DNA of 64,000 nucleotides from Apricaphanius iberus (GCA_028564705.1 JAPXFQ010002738.1:372001-436000); one strand, 5' to 3'. Positions 1 to 11,480 are shown, counted from the first letter of the stretch. Translations and numbers: made by a program. The notes: generated from the letters alone by a model not told the origin.

Positions 1-935
1 TTTTCCATGTAAGAAATCCCAGCAGATTGCGATGATGCACATGCATGCCGAGGCGTGTAGTTGTGCAACCTCTTTCTTAAAGCAATGAGACATGGGGCAG
101 CTGATGTGGTAAATAAACTTGTTGATAAAGGATGAGGAAAGAGCCATGTGTGGAAATATGTTGGAATCGCAGCTGATTAGGGAAAGATAACTGATCATCA
201 AAAACCCATTTGCAAACAATGTTATCGGAGTTGCCTCTCAAAAGGAGGAAACACATCTAACGTAATAAAATTCCTGAAAGGCCGACACCCGGATCTTATG
301 AAAGAGTTCAAGCAGCTAAAATGTCAAATTTAGAGCTTCTGTTAAGAATAATATATCATATTATAATTTGAATGTCGGAATCAGTTGGATAAAAATAAAT
401 AGCTGTTTTCTAGTAAAACATTAGCATCTGTGATTTGGCTAATGCTAATATGATAAGTGTTTGTGAATTCAAACCGTCCAAAATGGCAAGGTTACATGTA
501 AAGTCTACGGTTGAGGCAGTCAGACGGCAGTCGGTCTCTGTGGTGCTTTATATACTTTTGCTGCAGCAATTTTTAAAACTTTTGTTGCTTTCAAACCAGC
601 AAAAGCTAGCAACACAGAAGTTGAGTTAGTTGAACTTTCAGCGCTTTCACTTGAAAGTCAACCATTTAAAGCGTCTCACTCTAGTGATGTTGCCCGACGT
701 CAACAGCGTCTAGCCAGCCATGATCCACCATTATTTAAAACACCCAGCAGAGAACAGCCTACACAAGCTAAGCCTTAAAAATGTATAGGAATTAAACTAG
801 TTAGTTTATGGACGTTTTTCTACCAAACCTTGGTTTGATACCGAAATTGGTACCAAGAACCGTGGATTTTCACTGGTATCAGTAACCGAATAATAAAATC
901 TTTCCTACCGTGACAACACTACTAGAGACAAAAAA
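1..935 (+). mobile_element. Decayed hAT transposon piece with BED zinc finger
   Basis: The frame from 142 reads SHVWKYVGIAAD, then a TAG stop at 178-180, then a continuing frame with CKQCYR, KGGNTSNVIKFLK and RHPDL up to a stop near 330. This order is that of the BED zinc finger at the N-terminus of hAT/ZBED-type transposases, which binds the element's ends. The premature stop and the absence of any hAT catalytic region downstream make it a pseudogene. Positions 820-915 hold a run of 'ggtatc/ggtacc'-like words ending in 'ccgtgacaacact', which resembles hAT terminal sequence in fish. Whether the finger and that end belong to one copy is inferred. The left part lies outside the window. The small ORF at 435-629 is not supported as a gene. 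Confidence 0.6.
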
Positions 936-1019
936 AATACCGGACTTATTGTATGACAAAACCAAGGAGCCGTGCAGCTCATCACCTCTGCCTACCCTTG
1001 AGGCTTCAGATCACAACCT

Positions 1020-1750
1020 GGTTCATTCCTAGCCTATGTATAAACCACTTGTACACGGAGAACCAGCTGTTACATGTACATTTAGGAAAGTGTCCGAGGT
1101 GACTGAAGAGGCTCCGAGGAATTTTTTCTGTTCCACTGTTTGGGAAGACCTCTGCCCACCTCTGGGGGATGATATAGACAGCATCACTGACTGCATAACA
1201 GACTATAATCAGCTATTGTGTGGACAACACTGTACCAATCATAAAGGTACAGTGTTTTTACAAGAACAAGCCCTGGGACAAGGCCCAGCTGATCATTGAT
1301 GGACAGTGTATCCCACCCCCTGCATGAAGATGTTGCTGAGCTGAGATCTCTTTCAGTAACAGACTGCTGCATCCTGGATACATGAGGGAGCTTTTTCACA
1401 GGTCCTTCCTCCCTGCAGCTGTTTGACTTTACAACCAAAACTGCTTCCAACAAATTTACATTTTTACATCCCTGCTGTAAATTGACTCACTAAATTGAAC
1501 ATTTCTGCCGCTGTTATTTGCACATCTGTTTTCACAGTTTATATTCTTTTAACTTCTAGTAAATATCTCATTTACTTTAATACACAACTGTCAATAATTT
1601 CTTGTACATGTATTACTCTCAATTCTATTTTTATATACTTTTCTATTTTTCTTGTGTGAATCTAAATGCTTCTATTACCTCATTTTGCTGCAGTTACAGC
1701 TAAATTTCCAATTTGAGGGAAAATAAAGGATTATTCTATTCTATTCTAAC
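1020..1750 (+). mobile_element. L2/CR1-like LINE remnant (connector and 3' end)
   Basis: The frame from 1036 carries VTEEAPRNFFCSTVWEDL followed by DDIDSITDCITDYN, which matches the segment before the reverse transcriptase in fish L2/CR1-like LINEs. A frameshift near 1255 moves the next motif, NKPWDKAQL, into another frame. About 50 bases further on the sequence jumps to the extreme C-terminus (RELFHRSFLPAAV near 1385-1425), so the reverse transcriptase itself has been deleted. The 3' end is an AT-rich UTR with 'gaggga-aaataaagg' followed by ATTCT repeats at about 1730-1750, a usual tail of these elements. It is non-functional. Confidence 0.65.
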
Positions 1751-2339
1751 TATTCTATTAGGGTGCAATAGGTTTTAGATATTAAAGCAAGGTCTGCTTT
1801 TTTGGTTTTGTTTTCTGAAGCAGAACCAAGTGTAGAAATTGCTATGGCTAATATCTAGAACTTATTTCCTGTAACTATAAAAAAAAAGACTTCGCAAATC
1901 TCAAAAAAGCTGCAAGGGTCGCTGATGACCTGGGAGCCCCAACAGGGTAGCTCAACAAATGTACCAGCTGCCTACATACTAGGGAAAACATTTCATATTC
2001 ATGTTTACAAATCCTACACCACTCAACCTCATAACATTAAGACCAGCATGGGCAACCCGAGTGGACTGAGTCTGTTCAGCCCCATTTAAGCAACAAACTG
2101 TAAATCAGTATTAAGTTCTGCATCAATAGCTTCTCTGTTGGATCAAATCGCAAGCACCAAACAGCCCATCCCACACCTCAATTTTATTTATATCAAAGAC
2201 ACTTGGGGATTTGGGGTGAAGATGGAAAGACTGCTGTTAGCAAGCAGCGTGGTTTCACACAACACAGCAAGAGCCACAATCTTAGCACACTTTAGACATA
2301 CAAATCTGCATTCATATCAATATATCACACATGCAAAAC
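1751..2339. other. No gene recognised
   Basis: AT-rich DNA with only short open frames; the 69-aa frame at 2138-2347 has no recognisable motif. Confidence 0.5.
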
Positions 2340-2830
2340 ATTATTGAGGGTTAGGGAAGTGAGGGAATGCCCTGGAGGTCTCTGGCAGCAGCATTGTGGT
2401 GTTTGTTATTTGTATGGTCTCAGCATGCAGTGGAGATTATGCTAAATTCAGGTGGGCATCCGAGGGGATAGTAATGGGCCTTCCATACTTTGGTTCTTCC
2501 AAGTTCCGGCTGCAACAGTGGGCTGCTGTCTTTCTGGGCTGCTACAGGGACTGGTTCCCAGGCTTAGCCTGCAAGCATGGGATGGCAGTGGGACTGGGTC
2601 AGGTTGACTCAGAGCCCTTTACCTCATCCTGTGCCTGTTTGGGCAGGTTGCTGCTCCTGTGCTTCACTGATGACCTAACGCTATGCAGGGCATATGGCTG
2701 CTTTGGAATGATGCCTTTTGTCTGTCTACCTGGGGTTGATGTGGCCTTCCACAGCTGAGTCCAACAGTCCTCTACTGCTCTTGGGTGCCGTGTGTTGTAG
2801 ACTTTCTGCTGTTCCAAACTTAAACGGTCT
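2340..2830 (+). other. Unassigned GC-richer block, probably an old repeat
   Basis: This block is clearly richer in G and T than its surroundings and holds an open frame of 120 codons (2396-2758) with no good start context and no recognised domain. Its texture resembles the 3' untranslated regions of fish L1-like elements, and I suspect it is such a fragment. I cannot assign it to a family by eye. I do not regard the open frame as a gene. Confidence 0.3.
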
Positions 2831-3130
2831 CCTTAACCGAAAATCATGAAAAAAACGGGGTTTTTTTCAAGTACAATCGGTCACTGTGAGTTGAATAAGC
2901 ATACTGCATGTGAATATGTTCTCTAAACTCGATTCACTGCATTAACTGCAAGAAAGTCAAAAAAAGCCTGTCATTTGGACATCCCTGTGAAAATTAGTGT
3001 TCATGGTGTCACCCAGCTTGGAACTGCCCACAGGAAAACTGGGTTGTTTTTGTGGCTAGGAGAAAGCACAAGACTAGCTGCTACTAAAAGCTTGGAAATA
3101 GTCCCTGCTTCACTGGGTTCCAGTGTTTTT

Positions 3131-3190
3131 GGAGTCAGGTTGTTTTTGAATGCAGCTCAAAGCGGGTGGTAAACTCCATCTAAGGCTAAA
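3131..3190 (+). pseudogene. 28S rRNA-derived fragment (60 bp)
   Basis: The words 'tgcagctcaaagcgggtggt' and 'aaactccatctaaggctaaa' match the highly conserved 28S rRNA segment just before the D2 expansion. The match starts at 'ggagtcaggttgtttttgaa' and stops abruptly after 'ggctaaa', where true 28S continues 'taccggcacgagac'. It is far too short to be an rRNA gene. A second, longer copy of the same 28S region lies at about 46520-46900. Confidence 0.8.
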
Positions 3191-3564
3191 ACGTACAAGG
3201 AGAGTGGGAGTATTTTTTTTCAAAGAAACCGACTCAGACGGTAATCATTCATACCAGAGAAGAAGGAAGGATTAAATTAGACATTTTAAAACAATGCATG
3301 TCCTGATGACAAATTTACTCATATAGACCAAGTCAACACAAAAATCCCTTTTTCTGAACACATGCAACTTCCACAAAAAAAAGAAACCCATGGATTTATC
3401 ACTGAGGGCTGGGAGCATCCTACAAGAGCTACACTTTTAAAGATCATACCTGTTTATCTAGCCATCAATATTTGGCTCCTACCAAACTAGCTCAAATCCG
3501 CAACAGTTGATCATTACTGCTTCCTTCTTCTAACACATGACATTTGAAAACAAAATGTTCCCTT
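3191..3564. other. No gene recognised
   Basis: AT-rich sequence without coding signal or a repeat that I recognise. Confidence 0.5.
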
Positions 3565-4110
3565 ATGCCCTTTTTCCACTGTGGTTGATCGGTCGGGTCG
3601 GTTCAGCCTGGCCCAGAACAGCCTGGTTGTATTTCCATTATCACCATTTTTAGATATTATAAATGCCAATGCTGTTGTCGGTATCTACTCCAATCTCCCA
3701 TTGGTTGCTAGCCTTTCACCATGAATGGCATCCGTTTCTGCAAAGCATTTCCAGTCTTTGCGGTCAGCTGTTATGGTCCTCCAGGGCCCATTATTCGCAT
3801 TTTAACTTTTTTGTCTACTCCAGCAATGGTTTTAACGCCCTGGAAGCCATGCATCAACATTCTGTGACATCACCTCACCACTATGTTGGTAGAACTGGGA
3901 GTGACATTATTTTAACAGACCAATTTGTCCATAGGTGGGTGTGTTGGATTGTCTTGGCCCACTTCAGGCTGAGCCACAGGTAGTCTGAAAAAGAGGGGAC
4001 TGCCATACAAAGGTACTGGAAATGCACTAAATACAGGCTTACCTGACCCAACACAGGTAAAGATGACCCTATTGTACAAGGGGCATTAAAACCCATAAAC
4101 AGGTGCCATG
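3565..4110. mobile_element. Possible MITE relic
   Basis: The segment opens with 'ccctttttccactgtgg', a start common to fish non-autonomous DNA elements, and the composition changes again after about 4110 ('aaggggcattaaaa'). The far end does not give a clean inverted match. The open frames at 3663-3983 (+) and 3881-4129 (-) have no recognised domain and I treat them as chance. Confidence 0.3.
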
Positions 4111-4349
4111 ACAATTGGAAATCCATCATACAGTTTAATTTATGGAATTTTTTACCTACACTTCAGTCGTTTGTAAATGCAATGTTTCCTCCCAAAGAAA
4201 AATACCGTATTTAGTCTGAGTTTAATAAAACAACAACAACAAACTTCTGCTCATTAGACTTCACATCCTTAAAACAACGTATTAAAAACATCTTGAAAGT
4301 CCATGGTCTGAATCTGTTTTGCTCTCAAAACCCTAATTTGCCATAAATT

Positions 4350-5530
4350 ACCTTAATTCTTCATGGCATGGATTCAGGAAGTTGTCTCAAACATTCTCCA
4401 GACATTTTGTATCATAAAGACATGACAGCATGATGTAGTTACTGTAGGTTTGTTGCAGTACAGTAAAACACCCTCATGGTCATGAATCCAGTTTGAGGTG
4501 ACGATAGGACCTTTTTGACATGGTGCATTACTCTTTTGGAAGAAATCATCAGATGACGGGTAAACCTTGTTCATAAAGAGGTGGACATGGTCATAAGCAG
4601 TGCTCAATTAGTATTAAGAGGCCATAATTGTGCCAAAAAATATATTCTCCAATGATATAGCACCACCCTATACCCTTGATTAAATGCATGATGCATGAAT
4701 GTTTTCATGTTGCTAACATCAGATTCTGACCCAACCCTTTTATAGTCAGTAGTGAAATGAATACTTTGTGGGGTGAGCAATTCCTTTTCTATTCTTTTAT
4801 AATCCCGTCTTGGTGAGTGTATGTAATAGTTTCCTTTTTATAAGCTAACAAGATTAGTAACTGGTTTATTTTTCAGCTGCTGTAGCCTAGCTGCATCAAT
4901 GTGTTGTAGGCTGAGAGATGGTTGTCCACATGCCTTGATTGTAACAAGTGATGACTAAAGCTACTGTTGCCTTTCATCTCAAACCAGTCTGTCAATTCTC
5001 CTCTGAAAACAAAAAGTGTTTTTTATCAGAACATCTGCCTATCGCTTGAAATTCTCTGTAAAACCAGAGTCAAGGTTTTATGAAGAAAAACAACTATGTG
5101 TCAGCAGTTTCTGAAATTGCTTGTCCAACATAATGCCACATTCAAAGTGATTTTAATAGCCCCTTTTCCCTAATTCACCAGCTTGATTTAAACATTAGAT
5201 TTTAAGGTTCTTAATTTTAGACAGATCAAGGTTCCCTTCCTCCCAATTCTGAGGAAGGCAGCAGAGGATGCCGAAACATGTACAGATAAAAAATAATAAT
5301 AATAATTTTAAAAAATCACTTCAAGAAATCAAGAACCTTAAAATCTAATGTCACAAATAAGACAGAATTGTCATTTTAGCAAGCTTGATTTGAACTTCAG
5401 TAAGTCACCTCCACAAGGTACCAACGCCATATGATTGGCTGAGTCACCATTTGTCTAAAAAACATAAACATGCATAACCATTAAAGTGGCTGAGGAGTGT
5501 AGTTTAGGTAAACAATTATATTATTCTGAA
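4350..5530 (-). mobile_element. Decayed Tc1/mariner-like element, minus strand
   Basis: Long stretches keep the wording of a very common fish Tc1-like repeat read on the minus strand. Examples are 'gacatggtgcatta' followed by 'catcagatgacgggtaaacc' and 'gaggtggacatggtca' near 4510-4590, 'aaaccagtctgtcaattctc' near 4981-5000, and 'cagcagtttctgaaattgc' near 5102-5120. Many substitutions and indels remove any transposase frame. The right part, near 5380-5520, is interrupted by the small nested insert at 5194-5381. Another slice of the same family appears at about 30720-30930. Confidence 0.6.
5194..5381. mobile_element. Small nested insert with inverted arms
   Basis: A 14-bp direct repeat, 'agcttgatttRaac', brackets this segment at 5180-5193 and 5382-5395 with one mismatch. 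This looks like a target-site duplication inside the older Tc1 relic. Within it, a perfect 21-bp inverted pair lies at 5192-5212 and 5331-5351 (starting 'acattagattttaagg'), with a central 'gaggaaggcagcagaggatg' segment and an A/T-rich stretch at 5287-5316. The long duplication favours insertion by retroposition; the inverted arms would fit a foldback or MITE. The class is unresolved. Confidence 0.5.
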
Positions 5531-5648
5531 TATAATCTGTCAAATCTGCCCCCTTTTTGTCAGTAACTTAAATGTAAAGGTTGATACAAACGACAAGAAC
5601 CTGCTTGAATTCACCATTCACCTTATGCTCACCACTCACGTTATTGTG

Positions 5649-5672
5649 CTATATCGTCACAAGACGATATAG
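5649..5672. repeat. Perfect 10-bp hairpin
   Basis: 'ctatatcgtc' and 'gacgatatag' are exact reverse complements separated by 4 bases, just upstream of a TA microsatellite. Confidence 0.7.
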
Positions 5673-5683
5673 AACAATTCAGT

Positions 5684-5740
5684 AATATATATATATATAT
5701 ATATATAGATATATATATATATATAGATATATACATATAA
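5684..5740. repeat. (TA)n / TAGA microsatellite
   Basis: Alternating TA for over 50 bases with two regularly spaced 'tag' interruptions. Confidence 0.9.
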
Positions 5741-5799
5741 AGGTTGCCCCCCTAAAGGGGAGAATGGCCACCAAAGCAAAATCTGCTCACACACTCATA

Positions 5800-7300
5800 A
5801 AACCTTGAGCCGGCTGTGAATGCCGCACTGACTTGTAGTGGCGCTAGATTTCAGCACCACGGACAGCGCTTCTACCCCTTCCAACGCGCCGTAGAGGAAA
5901 GGAGGGGGTGAGGAAGGAGACGAGTGGCTGTAGTGTTGACGGTAGTGGGGGTTTCCCTGGCAGATTTTAGAAGAGGTTCTTACACAGTGATTCCTACCAC
6001 ATCCTCCTCCTCCTTTTGCGGATTTCCATATGGAGGGAATAGCCTACCGTAACGGTACCCGTGCGCGCGTGTGTGGCTTTCATGCAATGTTGATCGACCC
6101 TGCCTCACATAGGATGGACAGAGAGGAAAGAAGCCGAGAGGATAGGAGAGGAAAAAGGAAAGGGAGGGGGTGTATTTCTTTGGACAGCATTTATCATGTA
6201 TCCACCCAAGCAGCACCACCCACCCCCCCTCCCTCCCTCCCTCCATCCTGACATTCCCCGCAAAATCCGGTTGATTTACTCGCCGATCTTGACCGCAACC
6301 GCTGGATTCGCCTGACTGACGCTCACAAGCATGACAAAGCAACACACACACACACACGCACAGATGTAAAGAATTGGGAGACATAAAGGCCGGCTGCGAG
6401 CAACCACAAAACCATCCGCATAAGGCTTCCAACAGCGGAGACACGCCGTAAACTCGTTGAATTAAATAGGCATGCCAGGATTTACTAGCGTGTGGAACCT
6501 CACCTAACGCAAGCCAAAGTTGTCCTCATTCACACAACACATGCAGCATCTAATGTCTGTGTTCATCAAAAAAAAGATTTTCCTCCAAACATCACGTACT
6601 GCTCCTAAAAAAAGGCCAAGGATGCGCTCATCATTTACCTAACCCAACTGTAGTGAGGAATACTTTAAACATGGCTGTGGTCAGTCGGGTGTCTGTAACA
6701 CAAATTTTAGCATCTTTATCAGTGACCAAACAAGAAACAGTGAGACGTATTTTAATTTCTAGCTCTGACAAGCTGATATGGACATGAATTATTCAGTACA
6801 CATAAACTGTGCGCCTTTTCCCCAAGGGGGGGGTGGGGGGTACGGCTGGAAAAGAAATTTACTGTGCAAAATCCATGTCTACTGTTTCAAATCCATGGAT
6901 GTCATGCATAGAGCAAATATGAGAGACAAGAGAAGCAATCCAGTATGTCTCCGTCGCCTTCAAGAGATTGCAAAAAATAAAAAAATAAAAAACAGCGAGG
7001 AGAGACGCCGCCGCCGCGCAAAGTAAGAGAAAAAAAAATCAGCAGACATCTGTAAAGATCAAGACAGACAGCCGGCGTAAAATCAACCCACGGAAAGAGG
7101 AGAGCGATATGATGGAACAGATTGCCAGCTCTGCCGTTTACCTGTCAGGACTCCGACCCGGATTTGGTGGTCGTGGTTTGTTAAAATCATCCCGTCTGAC
7201 GCCATGTTCAGCAGCGCTGTCACCCGCACCGAGAACTCACGGCAGGGCCCAGAGCCGATCTCATCGAACTCGGAAGAGGCAAGGGGAGGGGAGGGTGAGG
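5800..7300. promoter_or_regulatory. CpG-rich patch, possible promoter region
   Basis: CG dinucleotides, rare in most of the window, cluster here: 'ccaacgcgccg' near 5880, 'gtgcgcgcgtg' near 6060, and 'gccgccgccgcgc' near 7007. Vertebrate promoters often show this composition. A candidate minus-strand first coding exon lies at its right edge (7142-7205), which would place the start of transcription near 7210-7330 on the minus strand. The several open frames here (5980-6444 -, 6030-6251 +, 6778-7026 +, 7109-7483 +) are compositionally biased and have no domain that I recognise. A CCT/CCC run is present at 6220-6244 and a CA run at 6343-6357. Confidence 0.45.
7142..7205 (-). CDS. Candidate first coding exon, unidentified gene
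   Basis: On the minus strand, an ATG in good context ('aacATGg') at 7205-7203 opens 21 codons beginning MASDGMILTNHDHQ and ending RVGVLT. One extra base follows, then 'CTGACAG|gtaaac', a good splice donor just after base 7142. The exon lies in the CpG-rich patch, as first exons often do, and the frame stays open for some distance upstream of the ATG. The reading looks protein-like but I cannot name the family. No following exon was recognised between 1 and 7100, so the gene would have to continue beyond the window's left edge or through long introns. It could be chance. Confidence 0.35.
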
Positions 7301-7499
7301 AGGGAGAGGAGGAAAGAGGGCTGGAATACAGAAAAAAAAAAAAATCCGTCAGACGCGATGAGTAGAAGACAGAGTGATCACTGGGACACCTACAAAGGAG
7401 CAGGGATGCTCTGGCGTTTTAAAAAACCGCACGTATCACTCAGCTGGCCGCCTGCCATGATAGTAGTGTGTAGTCTTGATTAATTCTCACAGAGAGCAC

Positions 7500-7870
7500 T
7501 CTCACTAAAATTATTCCACATTACCACATTACAACTCCAACCTTCAATGTATTTCATTGGGATTTATATATTAGTTTAATATATGTGGTATATCATTTTG
7601 AAGAAGGAAATAAATATGTTTTAAAATGTACTATTCCAGTACAGCCAAGTACCTTCCGAATTGATTTAATATTTGAATATTGTCCACCTGAGAGTACTTT
7701 AATCTCTATATGAAATAAAGCTGTTGTGTGAAGCTCACAGAGGTTTGCTAGAGAATATTAGAAAACAATCAAAATCATCACGACCAAGAAACGCAGCAGC
7801 CAGGTCACGACTGAAACTGTGGAAAATGTAAAACAGGGTCAGGTTATTAAACAAGTTCCAATGTTTTGAA
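7500..7870 (+). mobile_element. Decayed Tc1-like fragment, 5' part
   Basis: Fragments keep the text of the 5' region of a common fish Tc1-like element: 'caatgtatttcattgggatt' at about 7546, 'gtccacctgagag' at 7682, 'cagaggtttgctagagaa' at 7738, and 'gaccaagaaacgcagcagcc' at 7782. No transposase frame survives. The same family recurs at 9000-9420, 10020-10240, 10925-11480 and 23340-23900. Confidence 0.55.
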
Positions 7871-8999
7871 CATGTTGTGAATTACTTTTCAGTTCGTTTT
7901 AAAATGAAAAGTCTAAGGAAAAACTAAACACCTTCCAACCCCTTTAAAAAAATATCCTCTATGGGGTGTGTTACAGTTTACCCCTAACCTGATGAATGTT
8001 TATTTTAAGAACCCAATGGCAGAGACATAACCTCATATCTCAATTTCTCTCTTCTCAAGAACCATTTTCTCCATCAGATAGGAACACCCCCTTTTCAAAG
8101 CAGAAGCTTTACTTCAACCTGACCTGTAAAAATGCAAGTTTGCATCCCTGGGCTAAACAAGCATCCAGTTGCTATTTATAGACTCCCTGCATGCTTCCGT
8201 GGTGTATAATTTCTCTTGTTTATTTTCATCGAAAAAGGGCCCATCCTCCAGCATCTGCTGGGAATCAATCAGTATGCATAATTCATTAAGGGAGGAACGC
8301 GGGCTATGATAAGAACAGAGGAATAATGTTAAAAAATGCAGGAACTCTAAAAAAGGTCACCTCGGTAGTGTTCCTACGTTTGAGTTCTATGACCAGACGG
8401 AGAGAAATGCCACATTTGTCATCCTTTACATACAAATTAGCCTCCTGAAAAACATATCCTTCCCAAGGACACAAAAGAGATGATCTAGGCTTTTGTGATG
8501 TCTTAGCTTGAAATATATTCCTTTTCTTGCTTTTGACAATGTTATGCTTTTATACATCTAAATATGTTTCAGTTGCAAACAAAACATGCATATCAAAAGT
8601 TCTTCTTTTAAACATGTGGCTTCAATGGATTAAATTGTTAAAAAAATCTGAAATATTACATTTATTAGCGTGTTTTCCAATTTGAAACATTAATCTGTTT
8701 TCACCAGGGCAAATTATGTTAATGCATTGCTTGACACTTGCCTGGGACCGACACAGATAAGTTAAATGAATTAACAACCAATTTATGGGAAATGTTTCAC
8801 AGATTATAGCTAACGAAATTTGAAGAAAATTAATCAGCAACATATTAGACCCTGAGGTGACCAAAGAAGAAATTTTTTGGCCCTAAACAACTTTGATCTT
8901 ATTTAGACAAATTAGTTTTCTCCCCCTCTAACTATGTTATGTGTGGATGTTAGTGAATAATATAGGGACTATAAAGTGGAAGGAACAGATTTTGAAATC
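7871..8999. other. No gene recognised
   Basis: AT-rich, with only frames below 85 codons and no recognised motif. Confidence 0.5.
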
Positions 9000-9420
9000 T
9001 CCTTTACAAATTCAAATCTAAAGACTGGAATGCATTCCCATTGAACCCCCTCTACTCTGACATATTTAAATAAAGTCCAGTACAACCAGTTGCCTTCAGA
9101 ATTTTTAATTTAGGAGATAATGGATTTAGGAGACTATGGATATTCAGTTAGTGGATGGACAACATTATGAAGACCAAGAAGACAGATCAGGAACAACACT
9201 GTGGAGGGGCTTGAAGCAAGTTTAGATCATGAAATAATATCCCATGAACATCTTATAGAGCTTATTTCAGTCCATATAACATTGGAAAGTATAATACAAC
9301 TGCAATCCAACTAAGGAGGAGGATTTAGAACTGCAGGCCTTTGCCTGCCTATCAAGTCTGTGAATAGTAACACAAGATGTTAGCTTTTACATGACACCAC
9401 AACTGATTTTATATGGACAA
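9000..9420 (+). mobile_element. Decayed Tc1-like fragment, 5' part
   Basis: 'gtccagtacaaccagttgcc' (about 9076-9095) is the beginning of the leader region of the same Tc1-like family. It is followed by degenerate versions of 'gaagaccaagaagacagatc' and of the region where transposase would start (about 9300-9350). Many indels; no frame. Confidence 0.5.
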
Positions 9421-10019
9421 ACGGTCAGGTACATAACAGTGGCATTTTTGTTTTAGCAATTGATATGCTCGAAACACATCACATACATATGTTATCTGAC
9501 ACGCAGCAGTGAATGTCCACTAAAAGGGGAAGAAAAAAATCAACTTTAAACAAGAATAACACAGTGTAGCAGCTACACTAACCACATTGTCTGGTGTCCA
9601 TTTCCTCCTCCGTTGACTCGTCCACCAAGGGCAAGAGGATGGACACAGCTGTAGAAACATCGAGTTTGTTTGACTTGCCCCTCCAGTTTGTTCTGCAGCT
9701 TGGACAATGACCAAAAAGCTAGAAAACACCGGGCTGAACCAACTCTTCTTATTTCTAGCCTCCATGGGTTGCTTGTTTTGCCTTGTTACTGACTGTTTGT
9801 AATCCCACCCTGACGACTTGAGTGTAGGTGGGGAAGAAACCAATTCTTAAAAACACTAGTCTTGCCCAGCTTCAAGTCGGTACTTGGCGAAGTGCCGGTT
9901 TGGAATTGAAAAATGGGTGCTTAACAGTGGAAAACCAATAAACTGGTTCTAAGTCAGACTCTAGCGCGGAACCATCTCTGGAACCAGGTCAATGGAGAAT
10001 GTCCCTAACACTTATGAAG
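9421..10019. other. No gene recognised; possible MITE piece
   Basis: The 107-codon minus frame at 9520-9843 shows no domain. The segment 9855-10010 ('agtggaaaaccaataaactg', 'ggttctaagtcagactctag') resembles short fish DNA-transposon derivatives, but boundaries cannot be seen. Confidence 0.35.
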
Positions 10020-10240
10020 AATGGAAAGTATTAATCAGAGATGCAGCCAGTAGGCTTATAGTATTCTGGTGGAGGTACAGCTGAGGTAGAACAAAAAGCC
10101 ATTGTTAAATCTAGGCATGCTATCTCTGCTTCAGTCACAATGGTGGTAGCATCCAGCTGTGGGGATGCTTTTCTTCATCAGGCTTAGAGAAGCTGGTCAG
10201 AGCTGATGGGGCTAAATCCCAATACAACCCCAATAAATAC
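10020..10240 (+). mobile_element. Decayed Tc1-like fragment, transposase part
   Basis: 'cacaatggtggtagcatcca' and 'gctgtggggatgcttttctt' (about 10136-10175) correspond to the GGG/VMVWGC region of Tc1 transposases, followed by 'agctggtcagagctgatggg'. The frame is broken. Confidence 0.55.
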
Positions 10241-10924
10241 TTCCATTTTCTGGTTTTAATGTGATAAAACAGGAAAGGCTTCATTGTTATCAACACTACC
10301 AGGCTGATATACAGTCACTGAACTCATTCAAGTGTTCTGAGATTGCACACTGAATGTGTTATGCACCAGGACAGCTGAAACAGATAAATACATATAAAAA
10401 TATTAAAAAACATTTGGATTCATATAAAGAATATTTACATTGTTGATCTTTGATCTCGCTATTAAAATCAGTCGGCTTGTCCATAGTTAAAGATTAGCAT
10501 TAAACAACAAAAGTTAGCTCATAGAGAGTGTCAGGGTTCTTTAATATTTACATTTGCAGTGTGCAAGCAGATGAAAGTTTTTCAGACAGTCACAAAGAAA
10601 CAAGCAGACCAACCCCCATCATCCTGGTGTACTTGCCAGCCAGTAGAGCTGCACACTGATCTTGGATAGGTGATAATATAGAAAGGGATAAATTGTCAAC
10701 CCCCTTACAATATCATCACAATATTAAGGTGAGCCTCAGTAGGAAAAAAAAGCAAGATGTCCTGAGCTCATTGTGAGCTCAGTCAGGTAAGTCCCTTATC
10801 ACCCTCAGATGAAGGAAAGGGGGGAGAGGGGGGTTCATATTATGGAATGCCAGATCTGCTTATGCACTTTCAGGCAGATGAGCAGTCTAGTGCAGGTATA
10901 CTAGATTTTTTTGGTGTTTTTTTC
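10241..10924. other. No gene recognised
   Basis: AT-rich; a G-rich run lies at 10817-10832. No coding signal. Confidence 0.5.
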
Positions 10925-11480
10925 ACAAATACAGTCTCTTGCAAAAGTATTTCTGTCCTGTCAACTTTTCCCCTCTTTTTCATGTTGCAACCTCAAACCT
11001 CTGTTTATTAAGACTTTATGTGAAAGATCGGCACAACACCGATAGAAATGTGAAAGGGAAAGAAAATAAAAAAAGGCTTTCTATTTTTTTTTCTAATAAA
11101 CATCTGAAAATATTGACTATATAAAGAGTTTAATTTAACCTAAGTATCAGTACTGCTGTTCTTGACAAATTTAAAGCAGGGTTAAACTACAGAACAATGT
11201 AACAAGCTTTGAACATTATATAGTGTTGTTCCATTCATCCAAGGCATGGGTGGAGAAGAGACAAATAAACTGCTGGAGAATAGACTAAAGTAATTGGTGA
11301 TTAAAAAAAAGTTTTTGACCAACACTCAAAGCAGGAGTTTGGCCAAAAAGGCATGATTTCAATTGCACACTTGGTGCAAATGTATTCATTGTGCTTTCCC
11401 ACATCACCCTTGGTGAAAGGGCGGTGTGGGGAAGCAATATGTCTGTTTTTTCCACTTCACAGTTGTCTGATCACTCATGT
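10925..11480 (+). mobile_element. Decayed Tc1-like fragment, 5' end
   Basis: 'acagtctcttgcaaaagtat' at about 10931 is the degenerate terminal repeat wording of this Tc1-like family. It is followed by 'catgttgcaacctcaaacc' and 'attaagactttatgtgaaag', then 'tttaaagcagggtta' at about 11170 and 'aacaagctttgaacatt' at about 11201, in the family's order. The 61-codon frame at 10939-11124 is not a gene. Confidence 0.6.

Noticed and set aside
2396..2758. 120-codon open frame as a host gene
   Set aside because: No start context, splice sites or domain; the block has the texture of an old repeat.
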